A stretch of DNA of 64,000 nt. Source: Thermostichus sp047462415 (GTDB lineage Bacteria > Cyanobacteriota > Cyanobacteriia > Thermostichales > Thermostichaceae). The notes below the pieces were generated by a model. The model had not been told where the DNA came from, ran no database searches, and saw only the letters and a program-made list of their open reading frames with translations. The stretch spans positions 62,001 through 126,000 of the forward strand of contig NZ_JANSJE010000002.1 in assembly GCF_047462415.1 (NCBI RefSeq), written 5' to 3'. Shown here in pieces: positions 63,386 to 64,000 of the stretch (positions are counted from its first letter, which is position 1; each line of letters begins with the position of its first letter). The position numbers and the translations under genes are program-made.

Positions 63386-63583
63386 CTAGTCGGCTACATC
63401 TGGGATCCCAAGGGCTTTGGCCGCCTGTTCCAGAGCCTGCCAGAGGGTTTCCAGTTGAGCAAAGGCCACTTCTGGGGCCAGCTTACCACCTGTTTCTAAA
63501 GCGCAGGTTATGCTGACTCGATGGGCGTAGCGCTGCAGCAGCAACCGGAACTGAGCTGTGGTGGAAGGAGCTTTCAAGGTCAT
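63386..63583 (-). CDS. Small hypothetical protein (65 residues)
   Basis: Not recognised with certainty. It reads FRLLLQRYAHRVSITCALET, GGKLAPEVAFAQLETLWQAL and EQAAKALGIPD: two amphipathic helices joined by a Gly-Gly turn. I recall similar short cyanobacterial proteins of unknown function. It lies 34 bp upstream of mgtC and 104 bp after mgtE on the same strand, and its codon use matches. Probably part of that transcription unit. Confidence 0.55.
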   Translation of the reverse strand: MTLKAPSTTAQFRLLLQRYAHRVSITCALETGGKLAPEVAFAQLETLWQALEQAAKALGIPDVAD

Positions 63584-63687
63584 GGCACACCTCCTGAACG
63601 AATAATCGGATTCAATCTCAAACCAGCTCCCCCAGGCCGGGGGTAGCCTGGGAGCCGAAGTTGGACTGCAAGGGGAAAAGAGCGGCC

Positions 63688-64000
63688 TCAGAGCTCGACT
63701 TCAACGCCGACCAGCCAAGCTACCAGGGTGAAATACACCCAGAGACCGGTGAAGTCTTTGATGGTGGTGATGAAAGGGTCTGCCCCGGGAGCGTGGTCAA
63801 AGCCCAGCTTTAAGAGGATCCAGGGCAGAATCGCTCCCAGAAAAGCTCCCAAAGTCAACACAATGGCCATAGATAGGCCCACTGCGAGACCCAACTGTGG
63901 GATCCCATTGGGTGCTCCCTGCCAGAAGTAAGCAATCACCCCAGCCGCAACCCCTAGAATGACACCAATAATGCCGCCAATACTGGCTTCTCGCAGCAAG
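63688..64000 (-). CDS. mgtE: Magnesium transporter MgtE, C-terminal part
   Basis: The last 104 codons of a gene that continues beyond the right edge. Three hydrophobic helices: GIIGVILGVAAGVIAYFW, LGLAVGLSMAIVLTLGAFLG and FTGLWVYFTLVAWLVGVEV. The block LLKLGFDHAPGADPFITTIK then DFTGLWVYF is the conserved end of MgtE Mg2+ channels, with the Asp before FITT involved in the ion pore. The cytoplasmic N and CBS domains are outside the window. With mgtC it makes a Mg2+ cluster beside the Mn exporter. Confidence 0.85.
   Translation of the reverse strand, partial: LLREASIGGIIGVILGVAAGVIAYFWQGAPNGIPQLGLAVGLSMAIVLTLGAFLGAILPWILLKLGFDHAPGADPFITTIKDFTGLWVYFTLVAWLVGVEVEL

Overview
The window is cyanobacterial chromosome. 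Markers are the chlorophyll-pathway Mg-chelatase subunit ChlH, cyanophycin synthetase, a diflavin flavodiiron protein, a TxlA/HCF164-type thylakoid thioredoxin, a 40-residue NdhP-like NDH-1 subunit, a SigF-type sigma factor, a SpkB-type kinase and the hps pseudopilin locus. The octamer GGGATCCC and its core GGATCC recur far more often than chance, in genes and spacers alike, in a HIP1-like pattern. Together with the moderately GC-rich sequence this recalls the hot-spring Synechococcus lineage, but that is memory and not a database result.

Layout. 0-10.6 kb: start of carA, then on the minus strand hpsA and three pseudopilins (order hpsA-B-C-D). 10.8-18.1 kb: flavodiiron protein, DUF726-like hydrolase, pheT, txlA, potD. 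18.1-18.6 kb: insertion-sequence debris. 18.6-29.3 kb: MscS-like membrane protein, cydAB (alternative bd oxidase), mfd, a two-gene ABC-2 exporter, a TM2 protein. 29.6-32.7 kb: hemH, VOC protein, methyltransferase, sigF. 33-37.8 kb: minus-strand run of a roadblock-like protein, hisD, secreted hypothetical, IPT-like protein and TPR protein. 37.8-38.8 kb: decayed IS200/IS605 tnpB. 38.8-49.5 kb: comEC, cphA, small ORF, pilD, chlH. 49.7-52.8 kb: accessory island. 53-59.2 kb: Uma2 nuclease, tRNA-Asp, hypothetical, spkB-like kinase, alaS. 59.3-64 kb: lone antitoxin-like ORF, a ProX/CBS chimera, yraN, ndhP, and a divalent-cation cluster (Mn riboswitch with UPF0016 exporter, mgtC, mgtE).

The most interesting region is 49.7-52.8 kb, which reads as a decayed integron. 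An IntI-type integrase on the minus strand is broken by a nonsense codon, a one-base frameshift and loss of its catalytic C-terminus. Divergent to it lie two attC-like sites, both with the unpaired G in L'' typical of attC, flanking a small orphan gene. An ADP-ribosylglycohydrolase and a class I glutamine amidotransferase follow in cassette orientation.

Functional links: hpsA-D, the prepilin peptidase that should process them, a SigF-type regulator and ComEC suggest type IV pilus motility, polysaccharide secretion and DNA uptake. Flv, Cyd, NdhP and TxlA deal with electron overflow and thylakoid redox. ChlH and HemH are the two branch-point chelatases of tetrapyrrole synthesis. The right edge handles Mn and Mg.
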